The notes under the pieces were generated by a model, which was not told the DNA's origin, searched no databases, and was given only the letters and a program-made list of their open reading frames with translations. A stretch of DNA of 64,000 bases from Ophiura sarsii (Eukaryota; Echinodermata; Ophiuroidea; Amphilepidida; Ophiuridae), in the NCBI GenBank assembly GCA_035610835.1, contig CM069458.1, forward strand, positions 33,629,449 to 33,693,448. The letters are read 5' to 3'. How positions within the stretch are numbered: position 1 is the first letter of the stretch; the number at the start of each line of letters is the position of its first letter. Position numbers and translations under genes: made by a program. Positions 12,486 to 23,500 of this stretch are shown here, piece after piece.

Positions 12486-13551
12486 CTGCATTAAAAAAGA
12501 TATAAATACTACAACCAAGAATACATGTACCATGATGATTTTTTTTGAGCCACATATAATTTTTGATCTTTTTCCCCCAAATGAGGTACAGATCAATAAT
12601 TGGAAACAGATGTCAACTCACACATCTATTTGCAAACAAACCATCAACAACCCTGTGGTCCACAGTCATAGAGATGAAAGACAAGTTCCTGGTGATGAAA
12701 AGAAAAACATGGGCCGGATAAACCCACTTTTTAAAGAATTTTTAACAACAAAAAAATGTTTTAAAGAAAAATGTTGGGAAAATTGATTCAATTCTTTTTT
12801 TTAGAAGAAACAAAATCGGGGGAAAAAAAATGATAAATGTTTAATTTTTTGTTGAAATTTCAAAAATGGTTGGAAATTCCCCTACAATTCCCACCTTTCT
12901 ACCGACCCTACCTGAGAGGTCCGTTTGCCTGTATAACAAGGTCGGGGTTTCATCACCTATATTAAAGGTGACAACAACAGGTACTTTCCCTTGGTCCATA
13001 CTTAACAAACTTTAAGAAATTTATAAAGAAATGCTCCTTCAAACTAAAAAGTGCCACCCCAACCCCTGGTCCATAACCTTAAGTTATGAGACACGATCTG
13101 CAAATTCCACTTTGAAGCGTTGTACATATTTGAAATATTGCAACTACAAGTTCCCTTGGGCCATAGTTCTAAAGTATAAGAAATGCTCCTTCAAACTAAA
13201 AGTTCCCCCTTCCCCGGTCAATAGCTCTAAAGTAACAAGACAGGTTCCGTGTTAACCACAACACGATCTACAAATTCCACTTTGAAGCATTGTACAAATG
13301 TGAAATATTGCAACTACACAGTACAAGATTTAAAATAATTTTATGTATCACGACAGATCCCAGCAGGCTGAGTGATACAGAATCAACGTTAATTACTGGA
13401 TACATGTACCATCTGCCAAAATCCTAAAATTATTCACAAAAATTCTAAGAAATTTAGGTAACTTGTCAGGAACTTTAATAATGATTTTGTAAATATTTTT
13501 CTGACTAATTTTTTTGTCTTTATTCGGAATCAAAATATGTCTTTATAATTA
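12486..13551. other. Intergenic; internal duplication at 13.0-13.3 kb
   Basis: No gene is supported. GAAATGCTCCTTCAAACTAA occurs at about 13,028 and 13,181, and ATTCCACTTTGAAGC with TGAAATATTGCAACTACA occurs at about 13,105-13,146 and 13,275-13,316. This shows a tandem duplication with a period of about 150-170 bp. A copy of the GACCCTACCTGAGAGGTCCG repeat lies at about 12,901-12,955. Confidence 0.6.
12896..12955 (+). repeat. Dispersed repeat ACCGACCCTACCTGAGAGG
   Basis: Copies of ACCGACC(CT)...CCTGAGAGGTCCG followed by GTTGCC...AGGGT.GGGTTTTT occur here, at 15,717-15,782 and (diverged) at 29,450-29,512. They all have the same orientation. The class is unknown. Confidence 0.65.
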
Positions 13552-13721
13552 GAGAATAAAGGTATTGTTTTTAGACCGTACCAGTGTTATATTGTCTGAC
13601 ATAAATGCGGACGATAGTATTATTTTGGCGGAGTTGTTCTACGCAAAAAATAATACTACCAAACTTATTTATGTCAGACAATATAACACAGGTATGGTCT
13701 AAAAACAATACCTTTATTCTC
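13552..13721. mobile_element. 170-bp hairpin MITE with long arms
   Basis: GAGAATAAAGGTATTGTTTT at the left is matched by its reverse complement at the right. Pairing continues with few mismatches for about 50 bases (to CTGACATAAAT), leaving a loop of about 60 bases. A transcript through it would form a long hairpin. Confidence 0.85.
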
Positions 13722-14412
13722 ATTCTTAAACAATCATACTGAAGACATTTATCAAAGAAATAAGTGCAATTTATTGTCCACATTTGACAACTTTTACCCC
13801 TTCTAGGATCGAATAACCCACAAACATTCCATCCAATCCCATGCGATGAGTACACCATGCGTAATCGTCGCGGCGCCAGCATAAACGCAGGAAAGGCGCC
13901 AACGGCGCACTGCAGAAGTGCGCGTTATGGAGCAAACCACGCATTGTGAAGGTCGGACGCACTGTTAAAACGTAAGCCCCACCTCCCCGTGTTAAGTTGT
14001 CTCATCTAAATGTCGCCGATTTCTCTGAGAACCAATGAGATTGCTTAAACTTTCTTAGCTGTTTAAGAATATTCATTAGAGGCATGGTTCAGTTTAAAAT
14101 TAGAAATGGCATAAAGCTTGTTGGAAAAGAAGCTGATTTTCAAAAAAGAATTCTGAGTAGAAGTTAATTCCAAAGGTGCCTTTTGACTTAATTTGGTCAA
14201 AATAAGATAAAGAGTTAAAAAGAGCTATGGGTCTGTTGCCAGACGGAGAAACAATAGGAAATCTCATCTGAGGTAAAAAGTTAACTTTTATATCTATTTT
14301 CGGTGGTTTTATTTAAGTGCTACCATAAAGAGCTTCAACAAAATGTGGTGTATCTGATCGGCATTAACTTTAACCAAACAATGACCTGTAGACCTGTTCT
14401 TGGTGCTGTTTA
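13722..14412. other. Intergenic, CpG-richer patch, no gene seen
   Basis: About 13,860-13,980 is unusually rich in CG dinucleotides for this window (GCGGCGCC, AACGGCGCA, TGCGCGTT). No ORF with a recognisable domain spans it. Confidence 0.45.
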
Positions 14413-14815
14413 GGGATGCACACCATTTGATTTTGAGGGGGGGGGGGCATGGAAGTTGGGGTCGGACGGATTTTTTTTTTTTCGCAGCCGAAGTCCGCAA
14501 CATTTTTAAAGTTTTGTTTTTGTTTTTGTAAAGGCGGCAAAGTTTTTAATTTTTTTTAAGGGTTGACTGTTTTTCTTTACATTGAGTTGGGCGAGTCAGA
14601 TTTTAATTTTTTTTTAATCAGCAGTGGGTCAACTTTTTTTCTCTCCTGGTTGGTGGGCAAAGTTGTTTTTTCTCCTGGATAGTGGGCAAAGTTTTTTCTT
14701 TCTTTTTCAACTTCCATGCCCTCCCCCCCCCCCCCTCATTATTTTTTTTCAACTTCCATGCCCTCCCCCCCCCCCCCCCCCCCCCCCCCCTCCTCAGCAT
14801 CTAATGGTGCGTCCC
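14413..14815. mobile_element. Foldback element with G-rich ends
   Basis: The left side reads GGGATGCACACCATTTGAT, poly(G), then GGCATGGAAGTTG. The right side holds CAACTTCCATGCC, poly(C) and AATGGTGCGTCCC in inverted order. CAACTTCCATGCC plus poly(C) occurs twice on the right (about 14,708 and 14,750), so one end is locally duplicated. The interior repeats GTGGGCAAAGTT. Reading frames here are low-complexity. Confidence 0.75.
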
Positions 14816-15318
14816 TTCTTCTCAAGGATCTATGCTTAGAGTGATATGGACTGGGTCACTTTACGGATCCAAATTGATCACATCACATAATAAATGATTG
14901 ACAAGTGTCTCTCTATCCAAGTCATCGGCGGAAAGATAGCCGCCTGCAGTTGATAAATTGTTTTTAATAAGTCTGAGCTCTATCCCATTCTTGTCAGTGC
15001 ATCAGCTAATCAATCACTTGGCTGGCCTGACAAGTGACGGACCAACTGACGGACTATCCTGACCGATAGACTGACTGACCAATCAGTTTAGGAGTTGTGT
15101 AATTGATGAGGACAAGCAACTGATCAACTGCTGCATAGATGGCCCCCAACTCTTCACTTGGCTGACCGTGAGCAATGAGTAACCTATATTACTCCATTAG
15201 GCAGAAAGGTTAAAAGGCCGCCTTTACAGTAGAGGCTACAAACTCGGGAGGGGGAGGGGGCACTCATATACAAATTTGTAAGCATTCACTTGAAGGTCTT
15301 TTTAACAATATGAATCTA
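14816..15318. other. Intergenic, no gene seen
   Basis: It contains a GACTGACC-rich stretch at about 15,000-15,090 and GGGAGGGGGAGGGGGCACTC at about 15,247-15,266. The latter resembles the G-rich ends of other elements in the window. No gene is supported. Confidence 0.5.
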
Positions 15319-15623
15319 CACTGCAAATTATGAGCGTTTACTTTTGGACAAACTAAAAGTAAACTCAGAAGTAACCGCAATACTAAACACTTATGTTAGC
15401 CCAACAACTAAGCTGTTTTCCACCCAGCCTCTAATCAATAACTGTCCCATTATATCACAGATGGTGGAAACATTTGTGATTATATTCACTCACTTGGAGT
15501 GTGCTTTGAAGTCAATTGGGTGCAAAAAGTTTAGTTTTTGCGTTTACTTTTGTGTTTAGAATTGCGTTTACTTTTGAGTTTACTTTTAGTTTGTCTAAAA
15601 GTAAACACTCATAATTTACAGTG
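15319..15623. mobile_element. 305-bp MITE, CACTG ends, 3-bp TSD CTA
   Basis: The left end CACTGCAAATTATGAGC and right end are inverted repeats extending about 48 bases with few mismatches, including ACAAACTAAAAGTAAACTC. CTA stands on both sides. CACTR ends with a 3-bp duplication are typical of the CACTA/EnSpm superfamily. The interior repeats GTTTACTTTT several times. Confidence 0.82.
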
Positions 15624-15716
15624 CTATGCTAAGGGTAGCTTAAGACAATGTCCAAAATGTTTGAAATTCACCAAAATGTCCACACACACAAAAAAGGGGG
15701 AAAAAAGACAATGCCC

Positions 15717-15782
15717 GACCGACCGACTCAACCTGAGAGGTCCGTTGCCCGCAGGAGCAGGGTTGGGTTTTTTTGTCGCATG
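15717..15782 (+). repeat. Second copy of the ACCGACC...GAGAGGTCCG repeat
   Basis: It carries CTGAGAGGTCCGTTGCCCG, AGGGTTGGG and a T-run followed by GTCGC, in the same order as the other copies. A poly(C) run of about 22 follows at about 15,918. Confidence 0.65.
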
Positions 15783-16204
15783 AGGGTCACTTTTCATTTC
15801 CTTGACAATCCTTGCTATGTATGGATTTTGGGATTGCATTCACACAGATGCTCACAACTTCTATACATGAGTTCCCCCTCCCTCTTACCTTTCTCACTTT
15901 TCAACAGCAGGACCTCCCCCCCCCCCCCCCCCCCCCCCCTCAATAATCATATCAAAAAATGGATTGTACACCCTTTAATATATAATATTAATGATCAAAT
16001 ATTTCATAATCTCAAAATAAATCACAGCAGTCTTTTAAGCGGATGTTAATAATGTCATTCTATAACTCTTGTTACAATATGATCTCAGCTAACGCTTGTA
16101 TACGATCCTATAAAGCTGCTTCAAATTTAGCGGAGTGAGGGAGAGGAAATTGGTAGTATTTCCACCAGAAACTTGTTAATTAAAACAAAATTGTTATCCC
16201 TCTC

Positions 16205-16426
16205 TATAGTTCAATCAGTTCCAAATTGGCGAGAAATATTTGGTTTTTATCTATCAGTGTGCAAAAGTAATCTAAGCGTATAAGCGCACTTTTGGCATAC
16301 GCAAGTGTCACACATACAACGACACTGCAACATTGCGCGCCATGCAAGCATTTTGCGCACGACGCTCTTCTGAATTCATTCGCCGCTGGTAACAGGTTTC
16401 ACCAATTTGGAACTGACTGAACTATA
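16205..16426. mobile_element. 222-bp MITE, TATAGTTCA.TCAGTTCCAA family
   Basis: The ends TATAGTTCAATCAGTTCCAA and the reverse complement of TTGGAACTGACTGAACTATA form imperfect inverted repeats of about 28 bases. The interior is CG-rich (TTGCGCGCCATGC). Copies of the family lie at 31,461-31,604 and 56,961-57,101, with a solitary end at about 29,555-29,583. TA ends suggest a Tc1/mariner-like origin. Confidence 0.82.
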
Positions 16427-17396
16427 CTAGACTCTTTGTTGATGCTTCAATTACTGATTTAGCGTTTTTTATCGCTAGCTATCTAAATGTAAATAAATAC
16501 TTCCAGCAACCCTTTCCCTTCAATTTTTTTCTTCTTCAAAAGATATATGGCATGGTGGTGGTGGTGGTGGGTGTGTGTGGGGGTGGGGTTATGGGGAGCT
16601 AAGGGGAATTGCCATGAGCAAAAAAACTTGGTAGCATGTAGACTGACATTAGGTGTGTGATCATGATTTAATGGTAAATTTGGATTCATTGTCGTTGAGC
16701 TCAATAGGTTTTTGGGATTGTTGAAGTCGGCTCACTTTGTGAGCCTCCCTAAAAATTCAATTCAAAATTCAATTTATCAGATATTTTGCAGGAACTATAT
16801 TATGATACTAATAACAATTCATTTCAATACTTTATCCTTCCCCTTTATGTTTACTGTATCGTCAAGGAACATGACTCTCAAACTATTTTACCCGCTGTTG
16901 GGACATGAGTGTTGCCAGATTCAACATCAATGTTTTTAGTAGCCCAATTGGGCCAGAGTAATTAATTTGTTCATTTCAAAGACTTACCAAGTAATGACAT
17001 TGACTCCCATGCTGGTGGACCGGGTTCAAATCCTGCAGCCAGCGGGACCAGTTTTTGCACCATAAATTTGGCCAATTTCTTTCACGATCATAGTTCTATC
17101 ACTGATTCCAAAGCAGGGATGGCGTATTAAGGAGTCAGTGGTCCAGGACCCCTTAGATTGACAGTTTCGACTAGTTTGGACCCCTCAAATTTCTAATTTG
17201 GTGTAGTTTTAGATACCTGGACCCCAAGTTTTCTCGATTGGACCCCTTAATCAGCAGGTCAGCGCTACCTCTGTTTAGAAGTAAGATCAGCTAAGACTCT
17301 TTTGAAACGGAACTTTTAAATTGCAATGACTCACTTGGTACCTTTCCTAATTGATTCCGTTTCACATACTTCTGACAAAGCTTTTACAGGGACTAG
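16427..17396. other. Intergenic, no gene seen
   Basis: It holds a (GGT)n/(GT)n patch at about 16,553-16,590 and a B-box-like GGTTCAAATCC at about 17,021, which may be a fragment of a tRNA-derived SINE. No gene is supported. Confidence 0.5.
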
Positions 17397-17588
17397 TTTT
17401 TAAAATGAACAGAAGAGTAATAAAAAGCTCTCCAGGAGTTTTTAAGGGGAGCATAAGAAGAGCAGTGACAAAGAAATTTACTGAGGATTGATCAGATTTT
17501 AGGGGAGCTTTAAACTACTCTCCTAGAGTAATTAAGGGGAGCGATTAAGGAGAGCAATGCTCTGTAGTGCCTTAAAACTCAGTCCCTG
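17397..17588. mobile_element. 192-bp hAT-like MITE
   Basis: The left end CAGGGACTAGTTTTTAAA and the right end TTAAAACTCAGTCCCTG are inverted repeats. The flanks share CTTTTA on both sides, a partial target duplication. The interior is rich in GGGGAGC and AGAGCA units. Confidence 0.7.
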
Positions 17589-18619
17589 CTTTTATTATAT
17601 AATGATGATCATTGGGTTATTTGTGGTTCTATCTATGAGTAATAGATATTCATGAAATCAACAATTTATTAAACCTATGTATAGAAAAGCTTACATTTTA
17701 GTGTTAAAATCAGTTGAACAGTGATGAACGTTAATCCATTTATGTAAATCTTACTCGTAGGTAACCATAGTAACATTTTTTTTTACCCCCGCCCCCCCCC
17801 CACCCCCCATTTCAGAAGTTAGTACGATTTACCTCTACTTACTTGACAACACGGGTCATGGTTGTGTGGTTACAATGGGTAATTAATTACCTTAATAATC
17901 GGGAGTCCCAGAGAGACAGCTGCCGTTGATGAGCATCATCTCACAAGTACCGTGCCAAATTAATCTCACTGTCTTTGACGGCTTGGCAATTCAATATACT
18001 TTGCAATATAAGATATACAAGAAGGAGGATCAAGGAGACGAGGAGTTTGTGTAGATTTTTAATTTGGACTTTTACAAGATATATTAGGCTAAACAGAGAA
18101 GGTTTGTCTCAGAGGCCCAATTTGTCTTTTCTTTTTTGGTGGAATTTTTTTAATTAGTTTTTTTGGATTTTTTAAAAAAATATTAAAAAAAGTTCTTCTA
18201 TCAGCAAAAAAAACCACAAACCCGCATACCTCAGCTTTTTTTCTCAAAGTAAAAAATAAATCGCACAGCACTAACCTTTTTTCAAAATGTTTCTGAGACA
18301 AACACACTTCTTCTTTGTTTGGCCTAATTAAGACAGTATGTTTCATCACTTTTTTCAATAAGTTTGTCTTGCAATTGCAGTGGAGAACTAAATCAGGGGG
18401 CAGTTTTAGTGACAGTTTTTGGAGCAATTAGAAATCGAACAGCATGCAAAAGAAGCTGGTTTCCTAAGGAATAATTACCATTATTTAAAATGCTAATCGC
18501 GCCACTATTTTAATTTTGAAAGAGGTATGGGGATCAGCAACGCGTAAGAAATGTGATGCTTGAATAACTCCATACTAAACATTTCATTATCAACGATGTT
18601 TGCTAAAACAGTTAATCTA

Positions 18620-18690
18620 GTGTAGCATAGTGGCCACGCTCTAGGGCTCCCACAAAGGAAACCCGGGTTCAATTCCTCAACCAACCTATA
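18620..18690 (+). repeat. tRNA-derived SINE-like head
   Basis: An A-box-like TAGCATAGTGG (about 18,623) is followed 42 bases on by a B-box-like GGGTTCAATTCC (about 18,665). The spacing is that of a Pol III internal promoter. The cloverleaf is not intact, so I call it a SINE head or tRNA relic. Confidence 0.5.
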
Positions 18691-19481
18691 TCATAATACA
18701 TTGCTGTTTCTATTTGTGATATAAACATTCTGGCAGAGTTCATAGTTCACCTCGCCAGATTTATTCTGTAGTATTGTGGGATAAATGTAATGCTGCTGTG
18801 AAGTGAATACAAGAATAAGCAATACTAAATATGTATGAAGTTAACAACCTCATCCTCAGGGCATGTTGCCCCTTTGCTCATGCTGCCAAAATATTTGAAT
18901 GACCCGCCTCCCCTCCGGACCACAAGTGATGGATACCCGACCCCCTTCGATGCTGCACTAAACTAAATCTACCACACCATTCACACAACCTGTCTCTATG
19001 CTCTATTTCAAATGAATCAGGCAAAAGCAACACCATGTAGCTAGCAACATCCGCCGGGCATTAGCCCCCCTACTGCTCACCTCATCTTCCAAACAGAATA
19101 TTTGACATGACAAATTTTTAAGCGCACGCAATCATATCACCGGTTGATGATATTAAGGGGGAGATGTGATTCACACAACAAGGCCAAATAAAAATGTTGT
19201 ATGTTGGTCCTAGGATGGTCTGTCATTTAATGAAATTAGCATTTTCCACTACCTACTTTTACTACAGTCATATATGGAAATGGGCTCAACTGCTGAATCT
19301 AAAGGATAAACTCGTCTAGCTACAAATATTGCCAAAATATTCTTTATTAAACATCTAAAAAGTCTACAGTTGTGTCATAGACACACCGAAAGTGCACACA
19401 AAATACTGTTTCAAACACAACAAAACAAATATTTGGAAAGCTTTTTCTACTAACGGGGAGAAATATGAGTGGAAATTTAAC

Positions 19482-19713
19482 ACTTTTTACACGGCAGTCG
19501 TCTGCAGACGACATTCCAAAATTTCACAAAATGTTTCAAAAATGTCAAAACTATTTAATTTCATTACCATATTTGGAATCACCATTAAGTACTAACATGC
19601 CTAGTATTGGTACAGTAATTCTTGAGATAGATTTTGAAAGTTGGGAAAGCTTTCTGAAGAAAAAAAACCCTGTTTTGTATGGTTAAACTAAAACAGCCCT
19701 GTGGAAAGTATAA
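19482..19713 (-). mobile_element. TIR element, ACACTTTCCAC family
   Basis: The ends (AACACTTTTTACACGGCAG at left, CTGTGGAAAGT at right) are inverted. The whole sequence is the reverse complement of 45,563-46,053 once an inserted element is removed from the latter. Shared internal blocks include CATTCCAAAATTTCACAAAA and TGAGATAGATTTTGA. Confidence 0.7.
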
Positions 19714-20140
19714 CTTAAAGTTCTTGCCAATAGCAGTAAAAAAATTAAATCATTTCTATGTCCGAAGATTGGGAAAGGTCATCCGAATAAGATTTTATTT
19801 TGTGGCGGCCTAAAAAGCCAGCGCTGAACACATTTACCAACTCTCGAGTCACCCCAAAACACAGTAGGTTACAGAGAGAGCGAGCGACAGAGGGAGTATC
19901 ACTACTGGCTGATCTGTCATAGCCATCAGTAGTCACATAGATCTGTATGTGAGTGCTCAGTTCTCATCCTCGAATAACCAAGTTCCTGTCTATAGCCACG
20001 ATAGATTCGTTTAAACACACAGCTGTGCTGGCTATCACTCAATAAGCATTGCCATATGGGATATGTGTATTCCTATAATGCACAGTGGCTGGCCAGTCAA
20101 ACAACCAGTTAGCAGCCAGCCGTCAACAGGCACACCACAT

Positions 20141-20505
20141 TTTCATCTGTGGATAAACAGGCCAGCAGGTTTGCTCTACCGATTTAATGATGGGATATGA
20201 AAACAAAACTTTTATGAAAGTGGTCAGCCAGCTGGCAATGGTGACTATGTATTCTATGCGCATACAAGTGCCAGTGAGGTTTGTTTCATCCACTGATGTA
20301 TATGGACACACTTTTCTGAGAGAATAGAGTTCTTAGCCAACTGACAATCAACCAACTGTATATTTTCATCTATGTGCATAAACGAGCCAGTGGATTGGTT
20401 CCATTTAACGATAATTATGAACAAACTTTTCTGGCAGAAGAAAGTGGTGAGCTAACTGGCAACCTTGCAACTCCACATTTCATCTACGCATATACACAGT
20501 GGTGC
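20141..20505. repeat. Degenerate 112-bp tandem repeat before the receptor gene
   Basis: Units start with TTTCATCTGTGGATAAACAG (20,141), TTCTATGCGCATACAAGTG (20,252), TTTCATCTATGTGCATAAACG (20,364) and TTTCATCTACGCATATACAC (20,478, partial). Each continues with GCCAGTGG-, a TTTAATGAT-like block, AACTTTT and GCCAACTGGCAA. Spacing is 111-114 bp. A partial earlier unit is suggested at about 20,060. The array stops about 30 bases from the start codon. Confidence 0.75.
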
Positions 20506-20531
20506 CAACTCTGTATTTATAATCTTTAACA

Positions 20532-23500
20532 ATGGAGTCATATCCATCGTACATGATCCGCAAAGCCATCTGTCTATTCACCCTCGTTAACACCATTCCT
20601 GTGGGATTAATGGAGATCCACTTCACCTTGGCTGATGACCATCCTGACACTGATACAAACAATAACACCGCTAATGGGCTAATCAATGCATGCGATAACG
20701 AGGTTATTAACTTAAGCCGCAATGACAGTTCTGGGATTATCACTTTGCAAAGCCGGCACAACGGTCCATGCAAGGTGTTATTAATTCCCCCTCCTGGACA
20801 TGAAATATCATTTGTCTTTAAGGACAGCGAAGACAGTACATTCCAGTATTTTTTTATGGAGCGGCACGATCACCCGCTGGACAACGGTCAATGTTATGAT
20901 GGCAGGTTTGCTGTGTTCACAGACAGCCCCAGTTACTGCGTTGCAGTTTTCAGACAAGGCCCACTACAGCTGCATCTGAAGGGTCGTGTCACCCTACAAA
21001 TGGAGCCCTCCAGGAACAATGCATCTTTGCAGAACTGCACCTACGCCGCTGACCAATGTAACTCAACCTGTCGCAGGCAAATATCCGGGACTTGCGACAG
21101 TCTAAAGGAATATCACCACGTAAGTCTATGCACCACGGGACAGTATAAACAAATTAGACTAAACCAAGTCAAAAATATCACCAGATGTCAGTTTCGTTGT
21201 CCATCAGGCTGCAGCTGCAGCCTGAGCAAAAACCAATTGACCGCAACCTGTGACGACAATTCAACATCCAAGACATTTATTGCTTATCCAGAAGTTCCAA
21301 TTGGTTTACACTTCGGCAACAAAAGAATCGCCATTTTACAGCCAGATGCATTCGTTGAATTTCAAACGCTACAAGAAATCAGTCTTTCAAACAACAGCCT
21401 ATCTGAATTAACCCCCGACATCTTTCGACATCTCAGAAACCTGAAATGGCTGGATTTATCCGGAAACCGTCTACGAGATTTGCAGCCGGATCTCTTTACC
21501 GGTTTGAATTCTCTGAATTTAGGACATAACCTGCTGTCCAATTTGCAACCAAGATTGTTTTCAGAGCTGCAAAGGTTGGACAGCCTTTTTCTCAACAGCA
21601 ATCGCTTGAAAAAATTGAACAATGGTATTTTCCATGGTCTGCAAAACTTAAAATGGTTGACCCTGGACGGCAATGACATCACCACTATCCAGCCAGGCAT
21701 TCTTAGTGAAATGACATCCCTGCAGACGCTTAAACTTGGAAACAACAACCTGACACATTTACGCTCAAACCTGTTCGCCGGACTCAACAGACTATCTGTT
21801 CTTGATCTTCATGGTAATCAGTTGGTGAAGCTCAAATCTGGTGATTTCCTAGGATTAGAAGGGTTAGCCTTCTTAGACCTGGACAATAACCGACTGAACA
21901 CTATCCATAGAGATACATTCCAAAACTTGCAGAGTTTGTTTTCGCTAACATTATCAAATAATCATCTTCAAATTCTGGCGCCCTCTTTGTTTTCAAAACT
22001 GAATCGTCTACTTTGGTTACATCTGGATGGAAATAGACTAACTGCGATCACCCCAGATTTATTTCGTGGTCTGTCAGTCGTCAAAATTCTCTTACTACAG
22101 CGTAACAACATCACAACTTTGCATCCTGGTGCATTTAAGAAACTCCGAAGCTTAGAGCATTTAAATGTGAGTGATAACCACTTGGATAGCATCCCAGCGG
22201 GTGTTTTTCACGATCTCCGAAATCTAGGGAGAATTTCCTTGTCTGAAAACAATCTAACGATCTTGCGTAAAGGCATGTTTGACGGCCTGATCAACCTGGA
22301 GAGATTGTACCTGGCGAGTAACGAAATAAATGTTATCGAACCAGGCACCTTTGATGTTCTTAGCAGCCTGCAGATTATTTACCTGGAAGATAACATTATT
22401 AGAGAACTCCAGTTAGGAGTCTTCAATGCTCTCCCAAACCTTAACATCATCAAACTGGAAAACAATCAACTATCCAGCTTGCAGAGTGGCATCTTCCAGG
22501 ACCTGTACATGTTGCACTATCTAAACCTGGAAAACAACAGTCTGCAGAGACTCGGAGCACACTTTGTAGAGGATTGCGATTCGCTGGAGACGCTTAACTT
22601 AATAGGCAACCCTCTTCAATGGGTCAGCAGGGCTTCTTTTTTCTCAGCCAATTCCAGCCAGGTCCTCGTTGACAATCATGCAACCTGCTGCTTTGTGGAG
22701 ACTTCAAACTGCACGGCGCAGAACCAGAGACAGGTGTTTCTGACATGCGAACGACTTCTCCCGAAAACCATCTTGAGAATCTGCATGTGGATTTTGGGTG
22801 TATGCGCCCTCTTCGGAAATGCCTTTGTGCTGTACTGCAGACTTAGTCAACGCCGCGACAGACACAAAGTCCAGTCCCAATTGATTATTCATCTGTCTTT
22901 CTCCGATCTTCTCATGGGCGTTTTCATGATTATGCTCACGTCTGCGGATGTACATTTCGGCGAGTTCTTTCCATCGCACGCTAACGCATGGCGCAGTGGT
23001 CCCATCTGCCAGCTTGGAAGTGTGCTTTCGATATTATCCAGCGAAGCCTCCGTTTTCTTCATCATGTTGATCAGTATCGATCGGCTCCTCGGCGTAAGCT
23101 ATCCATTCAGTCCTTACAGGCTAGATTTAAAATCCACAAAAATTGTCACGTCCGTTCTCTGGCTCATAGCCTTAATGCTTAGTCTCATGCCCATATTCCT
23201 GTCGCGGATTAACTCTGACATATACGACGTGTCCGAGGTATGCATAGGATTACCAATGGCACGGAAGTCTGTGACAGAGTCCAAGAATCTATCTGTGTTG
23301 CTCAGTCACTATTACACAAAGCGCATCCAAGTGGAGGTCACAGAAAAACTCCACACAGAACCTGGAATGTACTATTCAATAGCTGTATTCATCGGTCTTA
23401 ACCTCTTGTGTTTCTTAGTCATTGTCTACTGTTATGTGCAGATATTTATAACTGTAAAGCGCTCTTCGAGAAAAGTGGGCCGCCATCGAGAGCGGGAGGA

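Larger units (their letters stand above)
17589..20050. other. Intergenic with repeats, no gene seen
   Basis: Contents are an inverted pair TTTGTCTCAGA / TCTGAGACAAA at about 18,103 and 18,292, a tRNA-like segment at about 18,620-18,690, and one copy of a TIR family at 19,482-19,713. No coding region is supported. Confidence 0.5.

Noticed and set aside
13552..13721. Possible long-hairpin miRNA gene
   Set aside because: The near-perfect 50-bp arms and loop of about 60 bases fit a MITE; no asymmetry typical of a miRNA stem is seen.
14618..14839. Proline- and glycine-rich frames on both strands
   Set aside because: They are translations of poly(C)/poly(G) runs inside a foldback element.
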